DNA of 64,000 nucleotides from assembly GCF_002796605.1 (NCBI RefSeq), contig NZ_CP024923.1, forward strand, positions 806,001 to 870,000. The letters are read 5' to 3'. Positions 51,936 to 63,273 of this stretch are shown here, piece by piece. This DNA comes from Sphingomonas psychrotolerans (GTDB taxonomy: Bacteria; Pseudomonadota; Alphaproteobacteria; Sphingomonadales; Sphingomonadaceae). Position 1 is the stretch's first letter, and the number at the start of each line of letters is the position of its first letter. The notes under the pieces are model-generated. The model was given only the letters and a program-made list of their open reading frames with translations. It was not told the origin of the DNA and made no database searches. The position numbers were made by a program, and so were the translations under genes.

Positions 51936-52340
51936 TCAGCCGAGGCGAGGAGGACCGGTGGCGAGCGGGGGAGGGGCGGCGAGGCCGCGGCCGGGCGCGG
52001 ACTCGAGGCGGATGTGTGGGATCGGTTCGGCGCGGGGCAGCGCGGGGGGCACGACGATCGGGTCGACAGGTGCGAGCGGCTGTGCGGCCATCGCGAAGGC
52101 ACACGGTTGGTCGGCGCTCTTCTTGTGCTCGGCGGGGATCTTCTTGCCGATCGCCTCGGCAAGCAATGCCTTGGCCTCGGTGAGCGCCGCGGGACCGCTC
52201 GACCCGCTATCGGCGCACCATGAGAGCGTGACCCCGGCGGCGTTTGCCTGCGGCATCCAGCCCGCCGGAACCGCCATCCGCACGAGCAGCGCGCAGCCGA
52301 CCAGCAGCAGCGCGAGGCGCTGCCATGGGGTTCGCTGCAT
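51936..52340 (-). CDS. DUF2946-like small exported protein
   Basis: 134 residues from ATG 52340 (MQRTPWQRLALLLVGCALLV); ATG 52358 and 52394 are alternatives. One N-terminal helix is followed by VTLSWCADSGSS and QPCAFAMAAQ Cys motifs, the usual DUF2946 layout. Such genes accompany TonB receptors, often copper-linked. It is first in the operon with the receptor and PepSY protein. Confidence 0.72.
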   Translation of the reverse strand: MQRTPWQRLALLLVGCALLVRMAVPAGWMPQANAAGVTLSWCADSGSSGPAALTEAKALLAEAIGKKIPAEHKKSADQPCAFAMAAQPLAPVDPIVVPPALPRAEPIPHIRLESAPGRGLAAPPPLATGPPRLG

Positions 52341-52413
52341 GGATGCCGCTCCAATCATGCGGCATCGCCTCGCCGAAGCGCCGCGTCGGCACAAGCGGAC
52401 ATTTTGTCCAATC

Positions 52414-52761
52414 CTATCCGGTCACCGGCAAGCGCAGGCTGCCGTCGGGCTCGTAATGGAGCTCGCTATAGGCGATGACGGCATCGAGCGGCAGCGCGCC
52501 ATAGAGGTGCGGGAAGAGTGCGCCGCCGCGCGAGGGCTCCCACTTGACGACGCCGGCCAGCGCATCGAGATCGACCGCGGCCAGCCAGAGATCGCTCTGT
52601 CCGGCAAAATGCTTGTCGATTGTCTCCTGCAGCTGCGCCGCGGTGGACAAGTGGATGTAGCCGTCCTTCAGATCCACCGGGGCACCGGCGAAGCTGCCGT
52701 TGGTCTCGAGCGCGGCCATCTGCTCAGCGGTAAGGACTTTGAAGGCGGTGGTGTCGGGCAT
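52414..52761 (-). CDS. DUF952 protein
   Basis: 115 residues: FKVLTAEQMAALETNGSFAG, LKDGYIHLSTAAQLQETIDK, DLWLAAVDLDALAGVVKWEP and LFPHLYGALPLDAVIAY. The GYIHLST and FPHLYG motifs are diagnostic of DUF952, a small cytoplasmic enzyme-like domain with unknown reaction. A hairpin separates it from the gyrA stop upstream. Confidence 0.93.
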   Translation of the reverse strand: MPDTTAFKVLTAEQMAALETNGSFAGAPVDLKDGYIHLSTAAQLQETIDKHFAGQSDLWLAAVDLDALAGVVKWEPSRGGALFPHLYGALPLDAVIAYSELHYEPDGSLRLPVTG

Positions 52762-52797
52762 TCCGGCCTCCGGAACTGTCTAACTATAGCAGCATTA

Positions 52798-52832
52798 CTT
52801 CGTCACCCCGGCGCAAGGCCGAGGTGACGAAG
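52798..52832. terminator. Hairpin after gyrA
   Basis: CTTCGTCACC and GGTGACGAAG pair perfectly around a 15-base loop, five bases after the gyrA stop. It probably ends the gyrA transcript; it could also be a member of a dispersed intergenic repeat, since the loop is itself partly self-complementary (CGGCGCAAGGCCG). Confidence 0.65.
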
Positions 52833-52836
52833 AATC

Positions 52837-55581
<2,745 letters not shown>

Positions 55582-55856
55582 AGGATCACGCTTTCGGAGT
55601 TTGTTACGTTCCGATGGCTCTAGCGCCCCCGATACCACCTGCCAAGCCCGCGCGCTCGCGCGTACGCGTACGCGCGAGGCAGCACAGCCTTCCGCCCTAT
55701 TGAGCGATGCTGCTGGGCTTTGGAACGACAGGGGCGTTCAATCGTCGTTCAGGCCGCGCTGGCCATCGCGAAGTCAAACGCCTCCGCTTGAACGGCGCGC
55801 GGCGGGCATTTAGAGGGACCGGCAACCGAATGCCGTTCCCACGAGGAGAGTTGTAC

Positions 55857-57104
55857 ATGACGTTCGTTTCGAAGCTCGCGCTGGCTGCGGTGCTCACGCT
55901 GGGCGCCGCGCCGGCGATCGCGCAAAAGGCGGACAAGCCGAATGCGGCACCGGAGCTGAAAGTCAGCGACGAGTTCCGCAAGCCGGCCGCCGCGGCCGAC
56001 GCCGCACTCAAGGCGAAGGACCTCGCCACCGCAGACACCCAGCTCACCGCCGCCGAGGCCGTCGCCAAGACCGATGACGAGAAATATTATTCGACCTATC
56101 TCCGCCTTCAGCTCGAGCTCGAGCGCAAGAACGAGGCCGGCCAGATGAAGGCGCTTGGGCTGTTGGCGAGCAATCCCAAGACCCCGGCCGATCGGGTCAA
56201 CGTCTATGGCGGCATCTACAATTACATGCTTGGCGGCGAGCTGATCAAGCAGAAGAAGGCGGCGGAGGCCATTCCGGTGCTGCTCAAGGCGCGCCAGCTC
56301 GGCACCAACCAGCCCGATCTGCCGGTGCTCCTCGCCAATGCCTATGCGGCGACCGGCAAGAACGCCGAATCGATTGCCGAAGTGAACAACGCGATCGAAG
56401 CCAGCAAGGCAGCCGGGCGCAAGCCGCCGATCGACTGGTACAAGTTTGTGATCCCGCGCGTGAAGGCGAGCGGCGATACGGCTGCGACCGCCGACTGGCT
56501 CAAGCGCTTCATCGCAGAATATCCGACGGTGCAGAACTGGCGCTGGTCAATTCAGGTGTTCCGTCAGGGCGCGCCGGCGGGCGGCGGCAAGACCGACAGG
56601 CTCAATCTCTATCGCCTGATGCGCGCGACCAATGCGCTGGCCGATCGCGGTGACTATGCCGATTACGGCTTCGCCGCGCAGCAGTCGGGCCTTCCTTGGG
56701 AAGCCGTCGCGGTGATCGACGAAGGGCGCAAGTCGGGCAAGATCCCGGCAGGCGACGCCGATGTCGGGCGCACCTACACCGCCTCGCAGGCGGCAGTGAA
56801 GTCCGAAGGCTCGCTCGACGCGCTCGCCAAACAGTCGGCCGCCGCCAAGGATGGCCGTACCGCGCAGCAGACCGCCGACGCGTTCCTCGCTTCGGGTAAT
56901 TATGCCCGGGCGCTCGAACTCTACGATCTGTCGCTGCAAAAGGCCGGCGTCGACGCCGATGAGGTCAACCTCAACCGCGGCGTCGCGCTACGCGCGCTTG
57001 GGCGCAAAGACGAGGCCAAGACCGCGTTCCGAACGGTCAAGGGCGCCTATGCGAGCACGGCGCAATTGTGGCTGGCTTCGGTGGATTTCCCGCCGCTCGC
57101 CTGA
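55857..57104 (+). CDS. Exported TPR-type protein
   Basis: 415 residues from ATG 55857, with GAGGAGAG just upstream. The signal peptide is MTFVSKLALAAVLTLGAAPAIA. The mature chain is built of helix pairs with TPR character (AADAALKAKDLATADTQLTA, LLANAYAATGKNAESIAEVN, FLASGNYARALELYDLSLQK, VALRALGRKDEAKTAFR). It probably acts as a periplasmic scaffold. A strong terminator follows. Confidence 0.85.
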   Translation: MTFVSKLALAAVLTLGAAPAIAQKADKPNAAPELKVSDEFRKPAAAADAALKAKDLATADTQLTAAEAVAKTDDEKYYSTYLRLQLELERKNEAGQMKALGLLASNPKTPADRVNVYGGIYNYMLGGELIKQKKAAEAIPVLLKARQLGTNQPDLPVLLANAYAATGKNAESIAEVNNAIEASKAAGRKPPIDWYKFVIPRVKASGDTAATADWLKRFIAEYPTVQNWRWSIQVFRQGAPAGGGKTDRLNLYRLMRATNALADRGDYADYGFAAQQSGLPWEAVAVIDEGRKSGKIPAGDADVGRTYTASQAAVKSEGSLDALAKQSAAAKDGRTAQQTADAFLASGNYARALELYDLSLQKAGVDADEVNLNRGVALRALGRKDEAKTAFRTVKGAYASTAQLWLASVDFPPLA

Positions 57105-57129
57105 GCCGGCGGTGACTGCTGAACGGAAG

Positions 57130-57155
57130 GGGGCGGCCGTCGTGCCGCCCCTTTT
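57130..57155 (+). terminator. Rho-independent terminator
   Basis: GGGGCGGC and GCCGCCCC pair around CGTCGT, followed by TTTT, 26 bases after the stop of the TPR gene. Read on the other strand it overlaps the end of the convergent Lrp-type gene. Confidence 0.85.
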
Positions 57156-57622
57156 CACATCTCGGGAACGGGCACGCCCGGCAGCGCTTTCGAGGTACGG
57201 ATGGTCAGCGACGTCTTCACATGCTCGACATTGGGCGCGGTGGTCAGCTGCGTCGTCAGGATCTGCTGGAAGCTTTGCAGATCGGGGGCGACGATCTTGA
57301 GAATGAAGTCGATCTCGCCGTTGAGCATGTGGCATTCGCGAACTTCGGGGATGTCCGCCACCAGTTGCTCGAACGCGCGCAGGTCGCTCTCGGCCTGGCT
57401 CTTGAGGCTGACCATCGCGAAGACGGTCAGATTATAGCCGAGCGCGGCCGGATCGAGCGCGGCATGATAACCGCCGATCGCGCCCTGCTGCTCGAGCGCG
57501 CGGACTCGCCGCAGGCAGGGTGGGGCAGTCAGGCCGACCCGTTCGGCAAGCTCGACATTGGTCATCCGGCCATTATCTTGCAGCAGCCCGAGAATCCGCA
57601 CGTCGATCTCGTCGAATCGCAT
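57155..57622 (-). CDS. Lrp/AsnC-family regulator
   Basis: 155 residues from ATG 57622 (MRFDEIDVRILGLLQDNGRM); ATG 57655 is in frame but longer than the family. The helix-turn-helix is at about 14-50 (TNVELAERVGLTAPPCLRRV). A RAM effector domain follows (VFAMVSLKSQAESDLRAFEQ, VADIPEVRECHMLNGEIDFI, LTTAPNVEHVKTSLTIRTSK). It would bind an amino acid-type ligand. It is divergent from the histidine kinase gene. Confidence 0.93.
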   Translation of the reverse strand: MRFDEIDVRILGLLQDNGRMTNVELAERVGLTAPPCLRRVRALEQQGAIGGYHAALDPAALGYNLTVFAMVSLKSQAESDLRAFEQLVADIPEVRECHMLNGEIDFILKIVAPDLQSFQQILTTQLTTAPNVEHVKTSLTIRTSKALPGVPVPEM

Positions 57623-57802
57623 CGGCTCGCCTCTCTCATTGTGGATTCGTTGCATGTTCGGGTTGCTAGACTATAAGATAATTACAACGCAACGCAATTG
57701 TCCCACAATGCGACGTGCCGAAATGGCATGTTTCGAGCGACCACTTCGAACGTTAATAAATTCTTGATGGCGCGCTTCCGCGTCGCGGGGAAATGCAGGC
57801 GC

Positions 57803-59506
57803 GTGCGCTTTGACGATACTCTGGACACGGTGCTCGCCGCCGATCTTGGTACGCCCTACGGCGTCCAGTCGGTATGGCGGCAGCTCGTCGACCTGATCGG
57901 CCGGCGCCGGGTGCCCCCAGCTACCCGCGCGATGGCGACCTTGCGGGCGATTCGGGCAGATGTGCCGCTCCCGGTCCGGGCGGCCAGCGCCCGCGCAGTC
58001 GAATTCGCCGATCCGCCGGCGCCGCTCGTCCGCCTGTTCGCGCAAGACGACATCTCGATCGCCATCCCCGTGCTGCGCAGCGCACGACTGACCGCGCCTG
58101 AGTGGATCCAGCTACTTCCCGATCTGTCGCCGACCGCGCGCAGCGTGCTGCGCAATCGCCGCGATCTCGGCCCCGACGTGCGGCGCGCGCTCGAGAGCTT
58201 CGGGCCGATCGACCTGGTCTTGCCCGATGGCGTGACGCAGGCATCCACGGAAGTTGTGGATAGATCGGTCGGATCGATTGCGGAACCGCGCTCCGGCGCG
58301 CAGAACCCTGAAATGGATCATAGCGACAGGATCACGGCCGCGGCGTCCGCCGCGAGGCCGGTGCGGCCGGTCGCACAGCCTGCCGAAGGTGAGGATTCGG
58401 GTCCGTTCGAAATCGCCGAGGTCGTCGCGCGGATCGACGCATTCTGGCGCCATCGCGAGGAAGCCGGGCCGGTGGCGCCGCCGGCACCGCCCCGCGCCGA
58501 AGAGTTCCGCTTCGAAACCGATGAGAAGGGCGTGATCCGTTGGGTCGACGGCGTGAGCCGCTCGGCGCTGATCGGTCTTTCGCTGGATCTGGCGCGCGAG
58601 GCCGATGGCGCGCAGGTCGACGGCATCGCCGCCGGCGCATTCCGCCGACGCGCCGGATTCTCCACTGCACGGATGCTGATCGACGGTGGCTCGGACGCCG
58701 CCGGGGATTGGCTGATTTCGGCGGTCCCGGTGTTCGATCCGGCCAATGGCCGCTTCACCGGCTATCGTGGCACGGCGCGACGTCCGCGTATCGATGAGCG
58801 CGCCGAGCCCGTTCGGACCCCGACGGGGTCGCCGGCCGAATCGCTGCGCCAGCTGGTCCACGAGCTGCGCACCCCTACCAATGCGATCGCCGGTTTCGCC
58901 GAGATGATCGAGACGCAGATGCTGGGCCCGGTCGCGGATGTGTATCGCGAGCGTGCGAATGTCATCCGCACCGAGGCACGCGAGCTGCTAGGCGCGATCG
59001 ACGATCTCGATCTCGCTGCGCGTATCGACAGCGATGCGTTGGCACTGACGCCCGATCGCGTTGCGCTGCGGCCGCTGCTGGCGGCGATCGCCGACGATCT
59101 CGCGCCGTTGCTCGAGCTGCGCGGCTCTATGATCGCACTGCCCGTCGAGGACCATGTCGTCACCGGCGATCGCCGTGCGGTCGAGCGGTTGTTGTCGCGG
59201 CTGATGGCGACGTTAGTGTCGGCCAGTGTGCCGGGCGAGCGGATCGGCGTGAAGATGGCGCTCGAAAGCGACCGGGGCGTTGCGGTGGCGGTCGACCGGC
59301 CGAAGGCGCTCGCCGACTATCCCGGCGATTCGGTTCTCGGCATCGACGACGAGCGCGAGGACGCGACGCTACTGGGGACGGGCTTCGCCCTCCGGCTGTC
59401 GCGCAATCTCGCCCGCGAACTTGGCGGCAGCCTGATCATTGGCCCCGCAACCTTGACTTTGCGGCTTCCTGCCGCCGTAACCAGCCAGGTGGGGCAGGCG
59501 ATCTGA
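57803..59506 (+). CDS. Histidine kinase-like protein
   Basis: 567 residues from GTG 57803 (VRFDDTLDTVLAADLGTPYG), with GGGG shortly upstream; ATG 57767 and 57728 are in frame without ribosome sites. A helical N-terminal region of about 200 residues and a PAS-like middle (FETDEKGVIRWVDGVSRSAL) are followed by the phosphoacceptor motif RQLVHELRTPTNAIAGFAEM. The ATPase domain is degenerate: an N box is not clear, while GTGFALRLSRNLARELGGSL is present. No membrane segment. It may be a soluble kinase or a pseudokinase-like regulator. Confidence 0.8.
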   Translation: MRFDDTLDTVLAADLGTPYGVQSVWRQLVDLIGRRRVPPATRAMATLRAIRADVPLPVRAASARAVEFADPPAPLVRLFAQDDISIAIPVLRSARLTAPEWIQLLPDLSPTARSVLRNRRDLGPDVRRALESFGPIDLVLPDGVTQASTEVVDRSVGSIAEPRSGAQNPEMDHSDRITAAASAARPVRPVAQPAEGEDSGPFEIAEVVARIDAFWRHREEAGPVAPPAPPRAEEFRFETDEKGVIRWVDGVSRSALIGLSLDLAREADGAQVDGIAAGAFRRRAGFSTARMLIDGGSDAAGDWLISAVPVFDPANGRFTGYRGTARRPRIDERAEPVRTPTGSPAESLRQLVHELRTPTNAIAGFAEMIETQMLGPVADVYRERANVIRTEARELLGAIDDLDLAARIDSDALALTPDRVALRPLLAAIADDLAPLLELRGSMIALPVEDHVVTGDRRAVERLLSRLMATLVSASVPGERIGVKMALESDRGVAVAVDRPKALADYPGDSVLGIDDEREDATLLGTGFALRLSRNLARELGGSLIIGPATLTLRLPAAVTSQVGQAI

Positions 59507-59513
59507 ACTGAAC

Positions 59514-60571
59514 GTGGCACAGCGGCACTCCGGCAGGGGCCATCGCCCCCCCGCATCCGTGCCGGCCGCCCTGGTTCGGTGGCCGGAAAGCTTCGGCACG
59601 CGCTTCGCTATTCTCGTCGATACCGAAGAGGAGTTCGACTGGCGCGCACCGTTCAGCCGGAACCCCGGGGGAACCACCCACATGAGGGCGATGCCGACGG
59701 CGCATGCGCGCTTCGTCGCGCATGGCGCCGCGCTCACCTGGTTGGTCGACTATCCGATCGCGACCTGTTCGCGCTCGGTCGAGATATTACGCAGCCTGAT
59801 AGCCGACGGCCGCTCCGCGATCGGCACCCAATTGCATCCTTGGGTGAACCCACCGTTCGAAGAGGAAATCTGTATTGCCAACAGCTTCGCGGGTAATCTT
59901 CCCGCTGCGCTGGAGGAGCAGAAGCTCGCCGCGCTGACCGAGGTGATCGCTGCGGCATTCGGCGTCCCGCCGCTGGTCTACCGCGCCGGGCGCTACGGCA
60001 TCGGCCCCGCAGCTTGGCGACCTTGGCCGGGCTTGGCTATCGCGCCGACACGTCGATGCGGTCAGGCTATGACTATTCCGCCGGCGGCGGACCCGATTTC
60101 TCCGCCATAACCAACCATGCCTTTCACACCGGGCCGGCGCAGTCGATCGTCGAGCTTCCGCTGACCACCGTTTTCACCGGAGCGTTCCGCCGCGGCGGCG
60201 TGCGTCTTTATCGCCGCCTGGGAAGCGTGCCGCGTGGCCGCGGTGCCGCAGCGCGTCTCGGCCTGCTCTCGCGCGTGGCGCTGACGCCCGAGGACATGCC
60301 GCTCGAGGAAGCGCTCGAAGCGGTGCGGATCGCGGCGGGTGAGGGGGTGCGGTTGCTCAACTTCAGCTTCCATTCGCCCTCGATCGAGCCCGGCCATACG
60401 CCTTATGTTCGCGATGCCGCGGATCTCGCTGCATTCTGGCGCTGGTGGGACGCGATATTCGCCTTGCTCGCGCGGCTCGGGGTCGCGTCGGCTTCGCTGG
60501 CCGAGATCCTCGACGCGGCTTGCGGGACGACGCAAACCTCCGCTACTGCCGCGGGCGCTGGGGGCCTGTAG
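59514..60571 (+). pseudogene. Polysaccharide deacetylase-like protein, frameshifted
   Basis: Frame one from GTG 59514 reads FGTRFAILVDTEEEFDWRAP, LTWLVDYPIATC, GTQLHPWVNPPF and VYRAGRYGIGP. Then a one-base loss in a C run near 60008-60011 shifts to LATLAGLGYRADTSMRSGYD, YSAGGGPDFSA and LLNFSFHSPSIEPGHTPYVR. Together these make a NodB/WalW-type deacetylase with its D-T-E and H-x-W metal residues. The stop (TAG 60569-60571) lies inside the tRNA-Ile gene. Either a sequence error or a genuine break. Confidence 0.72.
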
Positions 60572-60637
60572 CTCAATGGTTAGAGCTGGCCGCTCATAAC
60601 GGCTAGGTTGCGGGTTCGAGTCCTGCCGGGCCCACCA
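60562..60637 (+). tRNA. tRNA-Ile2 (anticodon CAT)
   Basis: 76 bases with an acceptor stem GGGCCTG/CGGGCCC, A73 and encoded CCA. The anticodon loop CTCATAA shows CAT. The D arm TAGCTCAATGGTTAGAGC and overall pattern resemble the minor tRNA-Ile (lysidine-modified CAU) of other bacteria rather than elongator or initiator tRNA-Met. Confidence 0.88.
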
Positions 60638-60699
60638 GCACCATCATGTGCGCTTCGAGCTTGTGTGTTTCGACACAAGCGCCTAGGCGGCATCGGCGT

Positions 60700-60776
<77 letters not shown>

Positions 60777-60811
60777 CTCTGCACGGAATTTCCTGCTGTC
60801 TTCCCAAGTAT

Positions 60812-61185
60812 GTCGTTGCCACCGAAATAGATGCCCTGCGGATCGCGCGGCCAGGGCGGCAGCTCGATGCAGAGCGGCTCGGCGAGCCACTCCTGCGTCA
60901 GATCGTGGGTGGACCTTTCCGAAGTGCGCGTCAGCACCGCCGAGAGCAGGTTCGACGATCCCGTCGACTAGATCATCGCGCCGCCCGGCTCGTCGGCGAA
61001 CGGACGCGACAGCGCGTAGCGGACCCAGTTCGGGCTTGCGACCCAGGCGCCGTAATTGGGGCCGGACGTCGCCCCAAGCCCCACCTGCATGGACAGCAGG
61101 TGTCCGATCTCGATGCGTTCGATCCGCGGATCGGCACCGGGCGGTATATCGGCGCGAATAATGGGTGCGATCTTCTGCTCCGGCC
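60812..61185 (-). pseudogene. Serine hydrolase (beta-lactamase class C-like) internal fragment
   Basis: The minus strand reads PEQKIAPIIRADIPPGADPR, IGHLLSMQVGLGATSG, NWVRYALSRPFADEPGGAMI, then TAG (at about 60969), then STGSSNLLSAVLTRTS and EWLAEPLCIELPPWPRDPQG, YFGGND. The family has Tyr (MIYSTGSSNLL) where the TAG stands. Both ends of the gene are missing; the upstream side abuts an IS5-type remnant and the downstream side tRNA-Pro. Confidence 0.7.
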
Positions 61186-61251
61186 CTCTAGGATGCCGTG
61201 CCCGATCGCGCATCATCCTGCCGGAGCGGCCGCCGGGGCGCCTTGCCGGCG

Positions 61252-61518
61252 GACGAGGGCTACGATGCCGATGCCATCCGTGCTTACCTCGCGAAACGGA
61301 ACATAAATCCCGTCATTCCCGGCCGATCAAACCGCTGGGTCAAAATCGAGCATAACCGAACCCTCTACAAGCAGCGCAACCGTGTCGAGCGTATGTTCGG
61401 TCATCTCAAAATCAACCGCGCGATAGCCACCCGCTACCACCAAATTGCCAGTAGCTTCTTCGGCAAGGTCCATCTCGCCACGGCCAGATACTGGCTCAAA
61501 TTTGTCTACGCCGCCTAG
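61252..61518 (+). mobile_element. IS5-family transposase 3' fragment
   Basis: The frame DEGYDADAIRAYLAKRNINP, VIPGRSNRWVKIEHNRTLYK, QRNRVERMFGHLKINRAIAT and RYHQIASSFFGKVHLATARY contains the second Asp and the Glu of the DDE triad. The N-terminal half is absent. It belongs to a different IS5 subgroup from the copy at 5436. No terminal repeats were found. Confidence 0.82.
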
Positions 61519-61635
61519 TAATCCGACATCGCCAGCAAAATACGTATGCTGGACTGGGCCAGTCGCCACGACAACGCTTCCCTGTTGCATCAGATCAGTT
61601 TAGGTCACTGAAAGTGGCTGGTTATCCAGGGGCGG

Positions 61636-62145
61636 GTGAGCGTCTTGAGCGATGTAAGCTTCAATGACGTCATACGCACCCATTCGGGGCTGCTTTCGCG
61701 CATAGCACTTGCCTATGAAGCCGATCCGAGCCAGCGTGAGGATCTCAAGCAGGAGATCGTCCTTGCCGTGTGGCGCGCGCTACCGTCCTTTCGCGGCCAA
61801 TCCTCGCTCAAGACCTACGTCGCCAGCATCGCGCAGAAGCGAGCGGTGACGCACGTCTCGCGCCGCACGCGAAATCCTGTTACGGAAGAATTGGGCGAAG
61901 AGCTCCCGACAGCCGACCTGCAACCTGACGAAGCGGCAATAGTCGCGGATCGGCGGTCACGACTGGTGGCGGCGATGCGGCAGTTGAGCGTAGCCCAGCG
62001 GGAGACGGCGACGCTGATGCTGGAAGGTTTTTCGTTCATCGAAATCGGCGAGACGTTGGGGATCACCGCCAATGCCGCGATGCTCCGCTGCCAACGGGCA
62101 AAGGCGACGCTTGTCGAGCTAATGGGGGCGGCACATGGCCGGTGA
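61636..62145 (+). CDS. ECF-type sigma factor
   Basis: 169 residues from GTG 61636. Region 2 reads ALAYEADPSQREDLKQEIVL then AVWRALPSFRGQSSLKTYVA. Region 4 reads LSVAQRETATLMLEGFSFIE and IGETLGITANAAMLRCQRAK. It overlaps the next gene by 11 bases; that membrane protein is the likely partner. Its regulon is unknown; the peptide locus just downstream is a candidate. Confidence 0.92.
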   Translation: MSVLSDVSFNDVIRTHSGLLSRIALAYEADPSQREDLKQEIVLAVWRALPSFRGQSSLKTYVASIAQKRAVTHVSRRTRNPVTEELGEELPTADLQPDEAAIVADRRSRLVAAMRQLSVAQRETATLMLEGFSFIEIGETLGITANAAMLRCQRAKATLVELMGAAHGR

Positions 62146-62749
62146 GTTCGACGATCTCTCCGAACTATGGCGTGGTAGCGTACGGCATGCCGCGGAAGAG
62201 GTGTCGGCCCTGTCGGAGCGCGTGCTGCGGCGCGCCCGATGGATCGAGCGCGCCGAATTGCTGGTCGCCGCCTGCCTGACTGTCTTCGTAACGTTCGGCA
62301 TCTGGCGAAAATTCACGCTGGGTTCGCTCGTCGTCGGCGTGATGATCCTGCTCCTGTTATTGTGGTCGGCACGGACGCGCTATCGGCTACGCCGCGTGGA
62401 ATGGGGTGCCAACCAGCGCGATCGGGAAAGCTTCCTGGAAGGCCAGATTCGGCGATACCGCGCACGCGTCCGCCGCACCTTGTTCGACTTGACGCTGTTC
62501 GGACCGGCGACGTTGCTGGGAATGGTTTTCGCAGTGCTGAGCCAGCGCGATGGCCGCCCGCTCGGCCCGCATCTAGCGAATGCGCTGCTCAGCTGGTCGG
62601 CGTTGCTCGGCCTGGCGGTGATTGCCGCCACCATAGTATTCCTGTTCGTGCGGCTCCGGCGTCAACGCGCGGTCGTCCGGCAGCTTTCGAACGCGCTGGA
62701 CGATCATCGCCGCGAGACTGCGATCGATCAGCTGATGCTCGGCGCCTAG
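62135..62749 (+). CDS. Membrane protein, likely partner of the sigma factor
   Basis: 204 residues from ATG 62135. The N-terminal 40 residues are cytoplasmic and helical (EFDDLSELWRGSVRHAAEEV). Four membrane segments follow in two pairs (about 45-62, 64-82; 113-130, 150-172), with basic linkers. The overlap with the sigma gene suggests an anti-sigma role, but the usual zinc His-Cys motif is absent. Confidence 0.78.
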   Translation: MAGEFDDLSELWRGSVRHAAEEVSALSERVLRRARWIERAELLVAACLTVFVTFGIWRKFTLGSLVVGVMILLLLLWSARTRYRLRRVEWGANQRDRESFLEGQIRRYRARVRRTLFDLTLFGPATLLGMVFAVLSQRDGRPLGPHLANALLSWSALLGLAVIAATIVFLFVRLRRQRAVVRQLSNALDDHRRETAIDQLMLGA

Positions 62750-62986
62750 TTCGCGCACAGGTTCCCGTCTTCGAAAAAAAAGTTGGAAAAACTGCGACAG
62801 GTTTCCCGGTGCAGCGAGACTAATTGATTGACGGCATTGAACAGCCGTCCTCGTCGAAAGCCTCAGACGGATGCCGATCTGCCGAACGCGATGTCACGCG
62901 ATCGGCGAAGCGGGGACTTGTGTGCGAGAGGCGGCGACTTGGGAGGTACTGGCCGGTGACGCCGGCTGCTTTTCGGGGGAATATCG

Positions 62987-63127
62987 ATGACGAAGATCAG
63001 CAACGTGCACGCTTCCGCTTTCACTCTGCGCACCCCGGTAGGATTTTGCGGGCACGTCACGCGCCAAGAGGTCGGGGGACCGGTCTGCATCGGCGTAATC
63101 GTCGGCACCTATCTCATCGGGGGATAG
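62987..63127 (+). CDS. 46-residue peptide, candidate precursor or bacteriocin-like peptide
   Basis: ATG 62987 has GGGGA six bases upstream. The peptide has a polar N-terminal half (MTKISNVHASAFTLRTPVGF) and a hydrophobic Gly-rich C-terminal half (GGPVCIGVIVGTYLIGG) with Cys at 21 and 34. The GG before PVC could be a double-Gly processing site, but this is unproven. It is followed at once by a hairpin and then by an unrecognised gene with a good ribosome site. It could equally be a small membrane peptide. No family recognised. Confidence 0.5.
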   Translation: MTKISNVHASAFTLRTPVGFCGHVTRQEVGGPVCIGVIVGTYLIGG

Positions 63128-63128
63128 C

Positions 63129-63166
63129 GGCCGAGCGGGATCGGCCGCGGCGATCCCGCCGCGGCC
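63129..63166 (+). promoter_or_regulatory. Hairpin directly after the peptide stop
   Basis: GGCCGAGCGGGATCG and CGATCCCGCCGCGGCC pair with one small bulge around GCCGCGG, starting one base after the TAG. There is no T-run, so it may be a partial terminator or RNA stabiliser between the peptide and the gene at 63274, as often seen after precursor-peptide genes. Confidence 0.55.
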
Positions 63167-63273
63167 CATCCTTGCCGCTCGAATTAAACGTCCGCGCACT
63201 GGCCAAGCATCGATCCCGCCGCTGTCCTTAGAGCCGGCGACCTTGAATCGTGCCTGGCGCTGGAGGATTATGT

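Noticed and set aside
60562..60637. Calling the CAT tRNA a tRNA-Met
   Set aside because: The stem and D-arm pattern is closer to the minor tRNA-Ile with modified CAU; the initiator and elongator Met forms look different.
62824..63231. A 135-codon frame over the peptide locus
   Set aside because: It is Arg-rich without a domain, and another frame carries the 46-residue peptide with a proper ribosome site.
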